This document shows positions 19,095 through 28,595 of a DNA stretch of 64,000 bases, one piece after another. The notes beneath the pieces are model-generated. The model made no database searches. It worked only from the letters and a program-made list of their open reading frames with translations, and was not told the DNA's origin. This stretch comes from Paraburkholderia fungorum (GTDB taxonomy: Bacteria > Pseudomonadota > Gammaproteobacteria > Burkholderiales > Burkholderiaceae). Each line of letters begins with the position of its first letter. Positions within the stretch are counted from its first letter, which is position 1. The stretch is from the NCBI RefSeq assembly GCF_902833645.1, contig NZ_CADFGE010000001.1, positions 186,001 through 250,000 of the forward strand. The letters run 5' to 3'. Position numbers and translations under genes: made by a program.

Positions 19095-20372
19095 TCAGCC
19101 AAGGCTCAGTGACGAACGCGTAAAGCGCCGATAAATGACATACAACACGAGCGTCGCGGCAAGCAGCAAGCCGCCGAGCGCACACGCCATGCCCCAGTTG
19201 ATCGTCACGTTGGTGAAGTAAGCGACGTAGTAGCTGACCATCTGGTCGCCCGGACCGCCGAGCAGCGCCGGCGTGATGTAGTAACCGATCGCGAGAATGA
19301 ACACGAGCAGTGCGCCGGCGCCGATGCCCGGATAGGTCTGCGGCACGTACACGCGCCAGAATGCGGCAAACGGATGGCTGCCGAGGGAGATCGCGGCACG
19401 CTGATACGTCGGCGGGATCGACTTCATCACGCTGTACAGCGGCAGAATCATAAAAGGCAGCAGAATGTGCGTCATCGAGATGTACACGCCCGTGCGATTG
19501 AACAGTAACGTTAACGGGTCATGCAGTAGCCCGGTGGCCATCAGCGCCTTGTTCACCAAACCTTCGCTTTGCAGAATCACAATCCAAGCGGCAACGCGCA
19601 CGAGAATCGACGTCCAGAACGGAATCAACACGAGAATCATCACCAGATTCGCGCGACGCTCGGAAAGCGTGGAGATCCAGTAAGCGAGCGGATAGCCGAG
19701 CAGCAGCGCGAAAAACGTCACAGCTGCACCGATCACAAACGTACGGCTGAATACGGCGAGATAGATCTGCTGATCGGGGTCGGTCGGAATGATATGGCCG
19801 AATGCGTCCTGTTTGTGGTCCAACGAAGCCAGTAGATAAAACGGCGAATAGGCGCCTGAGTTCTTTGCGATCGCTTGCCAGTAAGTAATATCGTTCCAGC
19901 GCTCGTCAAGTTCGACGAACTTCGCGTGGGTCTGAGCAGGCGTGAGGTTCAACGGCTTGCTGTTATCGTCGGCAAACGGCATCGCGCGTGCCGATTTCGC
20001 GACCAAAGAACGGTAGCCCGGAATTTCGACGTTCAGCCGACGTGCCAGCGCACCCATGCCGTCGCCATCGGCAACCGTGGTCAGGTCCGCGGCCAATGCC
20101 GCATACGCGGCATCGGGCGGCAGCGTCTTGCGATCCCAGCCACTCAACGCATTCAGCGTATGCGGTAAGGCGCTCACCACTTCCGGATTCTGTGCGGCGC
20201 GCGTAAGCAGCGCGCCAATTGGCACGACGAAAATCAGCAGTAAAAAAATAGCCAGCGGTGCAATCAACAACAGCGCCATCGCGCGCTTCTTCGCTTCCGC
20301 TGCTTTCAGTTCTCGCTTGAGCCGAACACTCGACTCAGGCGTTGAATCGGCGGCGATCGTCATCGTAGTCAC
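19095..20372 (-). CDS. ABC transporter permease, polyamine type (PotB-like)
   Basis: A 425-residue permease, longer than classic PotB (about 285) because a periplasmic insertion of roughly 150 residues follows the first membrane segment (about residues 70-210). The usual five further segments follow, with an EAA loop Arg-Ala-Ala-Ile-Ser-Leu-Gly-Ser near residue 330. The start is GTG at 20372, supported by AGGAG six bases upstream. The ATG three codons later is the alternative. The long insertion is typical of a subset of putrescine/spermidine-type systems in proteobacteria. Confidence 0.9.
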   Translation of the reverse strand: MTTMTIAADSTPESSVRLKRELKAAEAKKRAMALLLIAPLAIFLLLIFVVPIGALLTRAAQNPEVVSALPHTLNALSGWDRKTLPPDAAYAALAADLTTVADGDGMGALARRLNVEIPGYRSLVAKSARAMPFADDNSKPLNLTPAQTHAKFVELDERWNDITYWQAIAKNSGAYSPFYLLASLDHKQDAFGHIIPTDPDQQIYLAVFSRTFVIGAAVTFFALLLGYPLAYWISTLSERRANLVMILVLIPFWTSILVRVAAWIVILQSEGLVNKALMATGLLHDPLTLLFNRTGVYISMTHILLPFMILPLYSVMKSIPPTYQRAAISLGSHPFAAFWRVYVPQTYPGIGAGALLVFILAIGYYITPALLGGPGDQMVSYYVAYFTNVTINWGMACALGGLLLAATLVLYVIYRRFTRSSLSLG

Positions 20373-20543
20373 ACCCGTCTCCTAAGTCGATCGGAGTTGA
20401 CGCTTTGGCGACTACTCCAATCTCACGCATCGCAAGTCGATCCGCCCGTTCGCGCACATCGCGAAGACCTGCGTTTGCGCTTCATCGCATCAATACGGCG
20501 CGGCTTCACCGTAGAAAAACCGCGCCTTCCTGCACCCGGCTAA

Positions 20544-21593
20544 TTACTTCGAGGCCCACGACGCAAAACGTTGCTCCAGTTCATCGCCATGGTCGGTCCA
20601 GAACGCGAGGTTCTGCAGCACGGCATTCTTGCCGTTGGCCGGCGAGTTCGGCAGATTGGAGAGCGTCTTCGGATCGAGCGCCTTGATGGCCGCCACATTC
20701 ACCGGACCGTACGCAATGTTGTGCGCATAATCCTGCTGCGGCTTCGACGAAATCGAATAGGCGATGTACTTCTCCGCCAGCGCCTTATTCGGCGTGCCCT
20801 TCGGAATTGCCCAGTAGTCGAGGTCGTAAATGCTGCCGTTCCACACCACTTTCAGGTTCTTGCCTTCCCGCTGCGCGGCGTCGATCCGGCCGTTGTAAGC
20901 GGTGGACATCACCACGTCGCCCGCAACCAGGAATTGCGGCGGCTGGGCGCCCGCTTCCCACCATTGGATATTCGGCTTCAGTTCGTCGAGCTTCTTGAAC
21001 GCACGGTCCTGGCCTTCCTTGGTGGCGAGCACCTTGTAGACGTCCTTCGGCGCTACGCCGTCGGCCATCAGTGCGAATTCGAGGTTGTAACGCGCGCCCT
21101 TGCGCATTGCGCGCTTGCCCGGGAATTTCTTCACGTCCCAGAAATCGGCCCAGCCGGTCGGTGCGGTTTTGAGTTTGTCGGCGTTATAGGCCAGCGCCGT
21201 CGACCACACGAAGAAACCCACACCGCAAGTTTGCGGCGCTTCCGGAATCAGATCCGACTTCTTGCCGATCTTCGACCAGTCGAGTTTCTCGTACAGCCCT
21301 TCGTCACAGCCACGGCCGATGTCGCCCGATTCGACTTCCACCACATCCCAATTCACGTGCTTCGCTTCGACCATCGCCTTCACTTTGGCCTGCTCGCCGT
21401 TGTACTCGACGGCGGTCACCTTGTTGCCGGTTTGCGTTTCGAACGGCTGGTTGAAGGCGACCTTTTGCGCGTCGCCATTCGCGCCGCCAAAATTGACGAC
21501 CGTCAGTTCGGCTGCATTGACTTGCGCAGCGCCCAACGCAAGCGCCACAGCACCGACAGCGATGGCGCAGCGCGATTTCCCGATCTTGCTCAT
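20544..21593 (-). CDS. Periplasmic polyamine-type substrate-binding protein
   Basis: A 349-residue PotD/PotF-family binding protein with a signal peptide (cleavage likely after Val-Asn-Ala near residue 28). The mature part starts with a Leu-Thr-Val-Val-Asn-Phe-Gly-Gly strand and contains Trp-Asp-Val-Val-Glu-Val-Glu and Tyr-Asn-Ala-Asp-Lys-Leu. AAAGGAGAG precedes the ATG at 21593. A much longer open frame continues upstream but overlaps the ATPase gene in another frame and is not real. Ligand could be putrescine, spermidine or a related amine such as GABA. Confidence 0.93.
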   Translation of the reverse strand: MSKIGKSRCAIAVGAVALALGAAQVNAAELTVVNFGGANGDAQKVAFNQPFETQTGNKVTAVEYNGEQAKVKAMVEAKHVNWDVVEVESGDIGRGCDEGLYEKLDWSKIGKKSDLIPEAPQTCGVGFFVWSTALAYNADKLKTAPTGWADFWDVKKFPGKRAMRKGARYNLEFALMADGVAPKDVYKVLATKEGQDRAFKKLDELKPNIQWWEAGAQPPQFLVAGDVVMSTAYNGRIDAAQREGKNLKVVWNGSIYDLDYWAIPKGTPNKALAEKYIAYSISSKPQQDYAHNIAYGPVNVAAIKALDPKTLSNLPNSPANGKNAVLQNLAFWTDHGDELEQRFASWASK

Positions 21594-21709
21594 GGTGTGT
21601 TGCTCTCCTTTGATGGTGTGCTTCAAGCTATTTAGAGTGCGACTTGTTATGTACTGCCTGCGTGGATTACTTCTTTCCTGCGTGGAGCGGCTAACGTCTC
21701 GAACGCGCC

Positions 21710-22816
21710 TCACGCCCCTGCGAACACCCGCAGATGCTCGGGCGCGAACTCCAGCGCGACCGGTGCGCCAGGCGAGAAGGTGTCGAGTGCGTCGGTACCG
21801 AGCGGCACCTTGACGAAGCACTCGTCCTGCTCCGGGAGGCCACAGCGCATGCGCACGTGGTCGCCGAAATAGATCAACCCGCGTGCTTCGCCGTTGAGCG
21901 CGTTGGCGCCGTGCCGCGATGCACCATTCGCCATGTTGGCGAGTTTCATACGCTCGGGCCGGATGCACGCGACCGCCGGCGTGCCCGCCCGCGCGCCGCC
22001 GATATTGCGACCCGTGAGCCGCGTGCCGTCGATCAGGTGAAACTCGCAGTACTCGCCGTCGACGTTCGCGATCGTGCCGCGCAGCTTGTTGCTGTCGCCA
22101 ATGAAGTTCGCAACGAACTCGTTGCACGGTGATTCGTACAAACGGTCCACGGTGTCGAGTTGCTGCACGATGCCCTTGTCGAACACGGCAACGCGGTCCG
22201 ACATGGTCAGCGCTTCGCCCTGATCGTGTGTGACGTACACAAAAGTCACGCCAAGCTTCTCGTGCAGTGATTTAAGTTCGTACTGCATGTGTTCGCGCAA
22301 TTGTTTGTCGAGTGCACCGAGCGGCTCGTCCATCAGCACGAGCTTCGGCTCGAACACGAGCGCCCGCGCCAACGCGATACGCTGCTGCTGGCCGCCGGAA
22401 AGCTGCGCCGGATAGCGCTTCGCGAAGCTCTCCATGCGCACCATCTTCAACGCGTTATTCGTGCGATGGGCCCGCTCTTCCGCGGATAGCTTGCGCACGG
22501 TAAGCGGATACGCAACGTTCTGCTCGACCGTCAAATGCGGAAACAGCGCGTAGTTCTGAAACACCATGCCGATGTTGCGCTTATGCGGCGGCACGGTATT
22601 GAGCAGCGTGCCATCGAGCCAGATCTCGCCGCCGGTGGGAAATTCAAAGCCCGCCAGCATCATCAAACATGTGGTTTTCCCTGATCCCGACGGTCCGAGC
22701 AGCGTCAGAAATTCGCCTTGATAGATATCCAGATCGAGTTGCTTGACGACCAGCGTTTCGCCGTCGTACGTCTTGCGCACCCCTCGAAAGCTGACGATCA
22801 CGTCATCGGTTTTCAT
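21710..22816 (-). CDS. ABC transporter ATPase, polyamine type (PotA-like)
   Basis: A 368-residue ATPase. The Walker A motif is GPSGSGKTT near residue 41, the signature is LSGGQQQR near residue 138, the Walker B motif is VLMDEP, and the switch His lies in YVTHDQGEA. The carboxy part (about 250-365) is a TOBE-type regulatory domain. It is the first gene of the importer operon and is transcribed away from the MocR regulator across a 128-base divergent spacer. Confidence 0.95.
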   Translation of the reverse strand: MKTDDVIVSFRGVRKTYDGETLVVKQLDLDIYQGEFLTLLGPSGSGKTTCLMMLAGFEFPTGGEIWLDGTLLNTVPPHKRNIGMVFQNYALFPHLTVEQNVAYPLTVRKLSAEERAHRTNNALKMVRMESFAKRYPAQLSGGQQQRIALARALVFEPKLVLMDEPLGALDKQLREHMQYELKSLHEKLGVTFVYVTHDQGEALTMSDRVAVFDKGIVQQLDTVDRLYESPCNEFVANFIGDSNKLRGTIANVDGEYCEFHLIDGTRLTGRNIGGARAGTPAVACIRPERMKLANMANGASRHGANALNGEARGLIYFGDHVRMRCGLPEQDECFVKVPLGTDALDTFSPGAPVALEFAPEHLRVFAGA

Positions 22817-22900
22817 CGCTTCAGTCTCCTCTACGGTCCGGCTGACTCCCTCTGCAAACAGAGGTGTGTATCAATTGCGTGGCTCACTATAGTCCCTTAC

Positions 22901-22942
22901 GGTTCTACAATATGGAGCCATTTCATTATTCTGGATAGAACC
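22901..22942. promoter_or_regulatory. Inverted repeat at the start of the MocR gene
   Basis: GGTTCTA at 22901-22907 and its exact complement TAGAACC at 22936-22942 flank a 28-base AT-rich core in the spacer between the importer operon and the MocR gene. Their centres lie about 35 bases (three and a half turns) apart. MocR proteins bind repeated sites in such divergent spacers, so this is a plausible target controlling both sides. Confidence 0.5.
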
Positions 22943-22944
22943 AC

Positions 22945-24498
22945 TTGGACACCGTGATCTTGTCGGATTGGCTTGCCGCGCGGCTCGACCGCGCCGCCGC
23001 CGAACCGGTCTACAGGCAGACTTTGCGGCTGATGCAGCAGGCCATCCTGACCGGCCAGATGCCGCCCGGCACCAAGCTGCCGAGCTCGCGCACGCTTGCC
23101 GAAGACCTCGGCATTGCGCGCAATACGGTGCTGCATGTCTACGACCAGTTGACTGCCGAAGGCTACGTGATCTCGACCACCGGCAGCGGCACCTACGTCG
23201 CCGACACGCGGCCGGACGCGGCAGCCATGAATACGCGCAAGAAGCCGGTGGCGGTGGGCGTCGATGCGGCCGGCGCCAGTCCGGCCGACGAGGCCTTCAC
23301 GCCGCCAGCACGCGATCTGGGTGACCTCTCCACGCGTGGACGCAGACTCATCGATCAGGCCGGCGTCTCCGCCAAACAGTGGGGTGCGTTCATGCCGGGC
23401 GTGCCCGACGTCGCCGAATTTCCGGCGCGTACATGGAGCCGTTTGCAGGCAAGACTCTGGAAGGAGGCCAATCCCGATCTGTTGACCTATGCGCCAGGCG
23501 GCGGCTATCGGCCGTTAAGGCGCGCGTTGTCCGACTACCTGCGCGTCGCCCGCTCGGTGAATTGCACGCCCGATCAGATCATCATCACGACAGGCATCCA
23601 TCAGTCGATCGACCTGGCCGTGCGGCTGTTGACCGACGTCGGCGATCGCGCCTGGGTGGAGGAGCCGTGCTACTGGGGCGCGCGCAGTGTGCTGCAATCG
23701 TCGGGGATCACGTTGGTGCCGGTGCCGGTGGACGATGAGGGACTCAACCCGCGCGAGCAGGATTTGCAACAGCCGCCGCGCCTGGCGCTCGTCACGCCGT
23801 CACATCAGTATCCGCTTGGCATGGTGATGAGTCTCGCGCGCCGCCGCACGCTGCTCGAGTACGCACGCCAGCACAACGTCTGGATCATCGAAGACGACTA
23901 CGACAGCGAGTTCCGCTACGGCAGCCGTCCACTCGCGTCCCTGCAAGGACTCGACGACGCCGGCCAGGTGATCTATGTGGGAAGCCTGGGGAAGATGCTG
24001 TTTCCGGGTTTGCGAATCGGCTACATGATCGCGCCGGAGCATCTGGTGGATACCTTCCGCACGGGCGTTGCCGAGCTCTACCGCGAGGGCCAGTTGATGC
24101 AACAGGCTGTGATGACCGATTTCATCATGGACGGGCATCTCACATCGCACGTTCGCCGTATGCGTGCGCTATACGGCGAGCGGCGGCAGATTCTGATCGA
24201 TGCGATCACCGCGCGGTTCGGCAACGAACTGCCGGTGATGGGTGACGAGGCCGGCCTGCATCTGGTACTCGGCCTGCCCGATCATGCGAACGATCGGGCG
24301 GTAACGGCAGCGGCTTACGATGCCGGCGTGATCGTGCGGCCGCTCGCCGCTTATTACAGCAGCGAGACGCCCGCCCGGCGCGGGCTATTGCTGGGCTATG
24401 CGTGCGTGGCGAACGAGAAGATCGGTCCCGCGTTCGACACCCTCGCGCGCGTGATCGAGCAGACGGTGTTGCAGAAAAAGCCCACGCGCGCCGCCTGA
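22945..24498 (+). CDS. MocR-family regulator (GntR helix plus aminotransferase domain)
   Basis: A 517-residue PLP-dependent transcription factor. Residues about 18-85 are a GntR winged helix (LPSSRTLAEDLGIARNTV). Residues about 130-510 are a class-I aminotransferase fold with the PLP lysine near residue 350 in Ser-Leu-Gly-Lys, and the cofactor Asp/Tyr pair in Glu-Asp-Asp-Tyr-Asp-Ser-Glu. Relatives (PdxR, GabR, PtsJ) sense PLP with an amine. Next to a polyamine importer it probably senses an amine or its degradation product. The start is a TTG at 22945 with a weak GGAT site. A GTG at 22954 is possible. Confidence 0.9.
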   Translation: MDTVILSDWLAARLDRAAAEPVYRQTLRLMQQAILTGQMPPGTKLPSSRTLAEDLGIARNTVLHVYDQLTAEGYVISTTGSGTYVADTRPDAAAMNTRKKPVAVGVDAAGASPADEAFTPPARDLGDLSTRGRRLIDQAGVSAKQWGAFMPGVPDVAEFPARTWSRLQARLWKEANPDLLTYAPGGGYRPLRRALSDYLRVARSVNCTPDQIIITTGIHQSIDLAVRLLTDVGDRAWVEEPCYWGARSVLQSSGITLVPVPVDDEGLNPREQDLQQPPRLALVTPSHQYPLGMVMSLARRRTLLEYARQHNVWIIEDDYDSEFRYGSRPLASLQGLDDAGQVIYVGSLGKMLFPGLRIGYMIAPEHLVDTFRTGVAELYREGQLMQQAVMTDFIMDGHLTSHVRRMRALYGERRQILIDAITARFGNELPVMGDEAGLHLVLGLPDHANDRAVTAAAYDAGVIVRPLAAYYSSETPARRGLLLGYACVANEKIGPAFDTLARVIEQTVLQKKPTRAA

Positions 24499-24503
24499 GC
24501 GCC

Positions 24504-27500
24504 TCACTTCAGGCCGAAGTCCACCCGCGTCGTCGCCCCCTTGTCCTTGATGCCGTCCGCATTCAGCTTCGGCGCGACGATAAACACGCGGCTGCTGTCG
24601 ATCTTGCCCTCGAAATACTGCTGCACGGCTTGCGCCCGTTGCTGCGCGAGCTGACGCAAGCTGGCGTCGTCGATCGGCGCGTTGGCGGCCATCGCGGCCT
24701 TCATCTCGTCGTCCGGCAGGCTCTTGGTCAAGCCGACAAAATTGCGCGGCTTCTTGAAGTCGGCTGCCTTGTAGGCCTTGGTCAGATACTTGTCGTATTC
24801 CTTCGGATCCACCGTGACCGTCGACAGATCGACGCTCTCGCCGTTGCCCACCACGTCCTTGATCTTCTGCTGCTTGACCGCCCGCTCGACGTATTGCGCC
24901 CGCAGGCCCGGTTCGTCGACCGCCGGATCGACCCGGCCAATCAGATCGATACGGATCGAACTCTTGTCGGCCAGTGCTTTTACGATGGCGTCGAGCTTTT
25001 TATCGGCGGCGTCCGATAGTTTCGCCGAGCCGGGATCGAATTCGACATAGCCCATTTCCTCGCCGCTGCCGCCAAACGCGTTGGCAATCAACGAGAACGG
25101 CGCGGTCACGGCCTTCTGCAGCAGATTGAGCACCGCATGCCAGATCAAGCCGCCAATGCTGAACTCGGGATTCGACAGCGATCCCGATACCGGAAGGTTC
25201 ACATCGATTTCGCCACGCGAATTTTTCAGCAGCGAGATCGCGAGACGCACCGGCAGCTTGGTCGCCGTATTGTTCTCGACATGATCGCCGAACGTGAGCT
25301 GGTCGATGAAAATGTGATTGTTCGCGTTCAACTGATCGTTATCGAGCTTGTAGTGCAGATCGACGTTCAGCTTGCCCTTGGTGATCGGATACCCGGCGTA
25401 TTTCGCCGAATACGGCGTGAGGTTGGTGAGTTCGATATCGTGCGCGCTCGCGGTCAGATCGAGCGCGGGCTTCGCAATCAGCGGATTGACCGTGCCACGA
25501 ATCGACAATGGGCCATTGGCTGCCAGTTTCGCGGCAATGTCCACGGGAGCGGGGGTGGTCGATTGTGTGCCGAATGCACCCACCGTGCCTTGAATACTGA
25601 CCAGGTTCGCCGTGAAGTTCGGTTTGATGAAGTTGTCGGTGTACGTCACGCGGCCCTGTTGCAGCACCAGTTGGCCAAAATGCAGTTTGACGGGACTTTG
25701 CGGCGGCGTTGCTGCCGTGACCGTGGCCGGAGCGGCCGCAGTGGCGGACTTGACGGACGACGCCGGTACCGGCGCTGACGCCACCTCGGGCGACGAGGCC
25801 GCTTGCGGTGTCAACGGCACGGGTTCCGAACCGCTCTTGTCGCGTGTCAGCGATTGCGCGGCGCCGCTTTCATGCGCGACCACGTCGTTGAGATTCAGCT
25901 TGCCTTGTGCGTCGAGCAGCACACGCCCATAGAACTTCGTGAACGTGACGCGGCCGGCGTCGACCACCGTGCCGCGTTCGTCGTAGTCTGCCTTCAGATC
26001 GGTCAGCGCGAGCGAGCCCCAACCGGCAAACGGGTCGGACGTCACCTTGTCGAGCATCCGTACGTCGACCAGCGCGACGTCGCCGCGATAAGTCGCCTTC
26101 AGCGCCTTTGCCTGACTCAGCGCGAGATCGCCGTTCGCGTTGAGCAACGCGCTTGCGATCAGCGCATTGAGCTTGCCGCCGAAGTACGGTTCGAAAGCCG
26201 CCGCATCCAGGCGGTTTGCGTTCACCTTGACGGCCACCTTGAGCGGCGTCGCCGTGACATCGCCTTTCACGCCGAGCGTGCCTTTTTTATTGAGCGTGGC
26301 TTGCAGATCGATCGGCAACGGTTTGCTCAGATCGTCGCTGATCTGCTGCACCTTCAGTTGCAGCGGCGTCACGCTCAGCTTCACCGGATTCGGCGTGGTG
26401 TTGTCGGTGAAATTCGCGGTCGCGTCTTTCAGATTGAGTTCGCCGATCTTGTAGTGCCAGGCGGGTCCCTCCGCCTCTGCTTTCTTCGCTGCGTGGATCG
26501 CGGTGCGCTGCTGTTCGGCTTGATGCGGACCCGCGAGGGCGGCGAGGTCGATGCTGCCGTCTTTCAGACGCTGAGCATTGACCGCCAGGCCGGTCGTATC
26601 GACGCCGGTGATGTCGGCCGTGCGTCCCGCCACGTCCACCTGCTTGATCGTCACCTGACCTTGCGCGAGCGAGACGGCTGGCGCCTTGCTGCCGCGCGCC
26701 GCGAGTTTGAGCGATTGCAGATTCAGTTGCGTATCGCTGACCATCACAGCAACCGGCGATTTCGACCAGTTCGCGTCGACATTCGCATTGACAGACAACG
26801 CACCGTCGACAACTTGCGCCGCGGTCGCCGTATCGAGGTATGGCTGCAGCGGCGGCAATGGCAGCGACTTGAGATCGAGCTTTGCGCTGGCGGTCTTCGC
26901 GACGAGGCCGAACGCACCGGCCACGCCGAGCGAGCCGGTAGCGTCCTTGAAGTTGGTATTGAGCGTGTAGTGCGCGGGAGCAGTCGCGAGCGTCGAAAAA
27001 TCAGTCAGCGTGACGGCCAGTTTTTGCAGGCCAAGCTCGACAGGCCGCGAGGCGGCTTCGTCGTGAACGTTGACGGTGCCGTCGTTGATCGCAAAACGCT
27101 TGATCGAGAGGTCCAGCGGCTGCGCGGTTTTTTCCGGCGCGCTTGCGCCGGATGCGGCGACGGGGGCGCTTGCACCGGATGCCGCAGCGGGCGCGCTCGC
27201 CGCATTTTTTGCCGTTGTGGATGCGGCCGCAGCCGACGCCGGAACGGATGCATGAGCGGCAGGCTCAGGCGTGAACATTTTCTCGACACTCAACACGCCG
27301 TTTTTATCACGCGCAAGACTGGCGCTCGGCGCATCGATGCGGATATCGTCGAAGTGATACAGGCTCTTCAGCGGCTCGAGCGTCGCGGCGGCCACATGCA
27401 CCGTGCGCGCGGCAAAGAACGGCGCCTTGCTCTGGTCGCGTATGTCCACGTCGTTCAAATCGACCGTGCCCGCCACCCGCAACGAAGGCGCGTCGTTGGA

Positions 27501-28331
27501 GACTACGAAATTGAGCTTGAGATCGGTGGACAGTTTGCCGCTCTGCACAACCACCGGCAATTTGGTCGGCGCATAGGAAATGAGCCGCGGCACATCGAGC
27601 CCGTCGAAGCGCAGTGACACTTCCGATTCACGCGAAGCGGCAAACGGCTTGGTCTTGCCGTCGATAGCGAGCGGGCTGCCGTCGATCCGCGCACGCAGCA
27701 ACGGCTCGACGAAGATATCGGTTTTCGAAGGCAGCGTGGCAATGAACGGAATGCCCAGCTTCCATTGATCGATCACGTGCGTGACGCCGAGCAGCTTGTC
27801 GTCGAACGTGATCTGGCCATTTTCGAGGCGAATGTTCGACACCGAAAAGAGCGTCGGCTTGCTATCAGGCTTGGCCGGCTGCTTCGAGAATTTCTCGATC
27901 AGGTCGGTGAAATTGAAGCGCTGCGCATCATAGCGAACGATATGAAAACGCGGTGAATCGAGCTGCACTTCGTCGATGATCGGTGCTGCGCGAAACAGTG
28001 AACTCCACGACGGCTTCACGATAAGCCGCGAAATATCGACGAAGACGCCCGCGCCGCCTCGCTCGCCAATATGCACGCGATCGGCTTCGAGTTTGAGCGT
28101 GTACGGATTGAGCGCGATGCGGCCAATCGTGGCAGGCCGGTCGAGTTGCTTGCTGAGTTGCTGCTCGGCAATGTGGCGAATCAATGGCGGTGCCGCGAAA
28201 AAACCCAGCAGACCGAACAATAAGAGGAAGATCAGCAGACCTGTGATGACACGCCGGGTGCGGCGTGACTGCGCGACATTGCGCACGGTCTGCATGGAAG
28301 AAGCGATTGATGCTTTGTTGAGGCTTGCCAT
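24504..28331 (-). CDS. Very large AsmA/DUF748 family membrane-anchored protein
   Basis: About 1,275 residues. One membrane segment near residues 30-50 anchors a huge periplasmic body with the AsmA-type opening (Ala-Glu-Gln-Gln-Leu-Ser-Lys-Gln-Leu-Asp-Arg-Pro) and repeated DUF748 sections. Two Ala/Pro/Ser-rich linkers are seen near residues 370-430 and 840-900. The end (from about 1,080) resembles an OmpA-like domain starting Val-Glu-Phe-Asp-Pro-Gly-Ser. Proteins of this class are thought to bridge the envelope and move or organise lipids. The start at 28331 is chosen because upstream codons lack family similarity. It stands alone, convergent with the MocR gene. Confidence 0.85.
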   Translation of the reverse strand: MASLNKASIASSMQTVRNVAQSRRTRRVITGLLIFLLLFGLLGFFAAPPLIRHIAEQQLSKQLDRPATIGRIALNPYTLKLEADRVHIGERGGAGVFVDISRLIVKPSWSSLFRAAPIIDEVQLDSPRFHIVRYDAQRFNFTDLIEKFSKQPAKPDSKPTLFSVSNIRLENGQITFDDKLLGVTHVIDQWKLGIPFIATLPSKTDIFVEPLLRARIDGSPLAIDGKTKPFAASRESEVSLRFDGLDVPRLISYAPTKLPVVVQSGKLSTDLKLNFVVSNDAPSLRVAGTVDLNDVDIRDQSKAPFFAARTVHVAAATLEPLKSLYHFDDIRIDAPSASLARDKNGVLSVEKMFTPEPAAHASVPASAAAASTTAKNAASAPAAASGASAPVAASGASAPEKTAQPLDLSIKRFAINDGTVNVHDEAASRPVELGLQKLAVTLTDFSTLATAPAHYTLNTNFKDATGSLGVAGAFGLVAKTASAKLDLKSLPLPPLQPYLDTATAAQVVDGALSVNANVDANWSKSPVAVMVSDTQLNLQSLKLAARGSKAPAVSLAQGQVTIKQVDVAGRTADITGVDTTGLAVNAQRLKDGSIDLAALAGPHQAEQQRTAIHAAKKAEAEGPAWHYKIGELNLKDATANFTDNTTPNPVKLSVTPLQLKVQQISDDLSKPLPIDLQATLNKKGTLGVKGDVTATPLKVAVKVNANRLDAAAFEPYFGGKLNALIASALLNANGDLALSQAKALKATYRGDVALVDVRMLDKVTSDPFAGWGSLALTDLKADYDERGTVVDAGRVTFTKFYGRVLLDAQGKLNLNDVVAHESGAAQSLTRDKSGSEPVPLTPQAASSPEVASAPVPASSVKSATAAAPATVTAATPPQSPVKLHFGQLVLQQGRVTYTDNFIKPNFTANLVSIQGTVGAFGTQSTTPAPVDIAAKLAANGPLSIRGTVNPLIAKPALDLTASAHDIELTNLTPYSAKYAGYPITKGKLNVDLHYKLDNDQLNANNHIFIDQLTFGDHVENNTATKLPVRLAISLLKNSRGEIDVNLPVSGSLSNPEFSIGGLIWHAVLNLLQKAVTAPFSLIANAFGGSGEEMGYVEFDPGSAKLSDAADKKLDAIVKALADKSSIRIDLIGRVDPAVDEPGLRAQYVERAVKQQKIKDVVGNGESVDLSTVTVDPKEYDKYLTKAYKAADFKKPRNFVGLTKSLPDDEMKAAMAANAPIDDASLRQLAQQRAQAVQQYFEGKIDSSRVFIVAPKLNADGIKDKGATTRVDFGLK

Positions 28332-28461
28332 GCTCGGTCTTGGGTAATGCGGCGGCAAGCCCGCCGCGAAACGAAAATCCCGCAAGCGGCAGTATAAGTG
28401 GTGAATCTTACGCGGGGTAGCAATGTCAGACGCAGCTTACATATTGTTGCATGCTGCCGTT

Positions 28462-28497
28462 GCCCATGTCCGCCGGCACAAAGTGGCGGACATGGGC
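28462..28497. other. Long perfect inverted repeat (13-bp stem)
   Basis: GCCCATGTCCGCC (28462-28474) is exactly complementary to GGCGGACATGGGC (28485-28497) with a 10-base loop. It lies between the DUF1254 lipoprotein stop and the DUF748 gene start. No T run follows on the minus strand, so it may be a factor-independent stabiliser or an operator rather than a classic terminator. Confidence 0.5.
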
Positions 28498-28595
28498 GAT
28501 TTATGCGTCATTCATGCATGGCTGTCACATTAGCGACGCATATCGCCAAGGTATTTCATTGAGGTCTTTCACTCGCGAACTGCATTGCCGCCATT

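Noticed and set aside
21594..22127. Amino-terminal extension of the polyamine-binding protein frame
   Set aside because: It overlaps the ATPase gene in another frame and lacks similarity. A signal peptide and ribosome-binding site fix the start at 21593.
25803..27617. 604-codon plus-strand open frame opposite the DUF748 gene
   Set aside because: Arg/His-rich mirror of a certain gene, with no family features.
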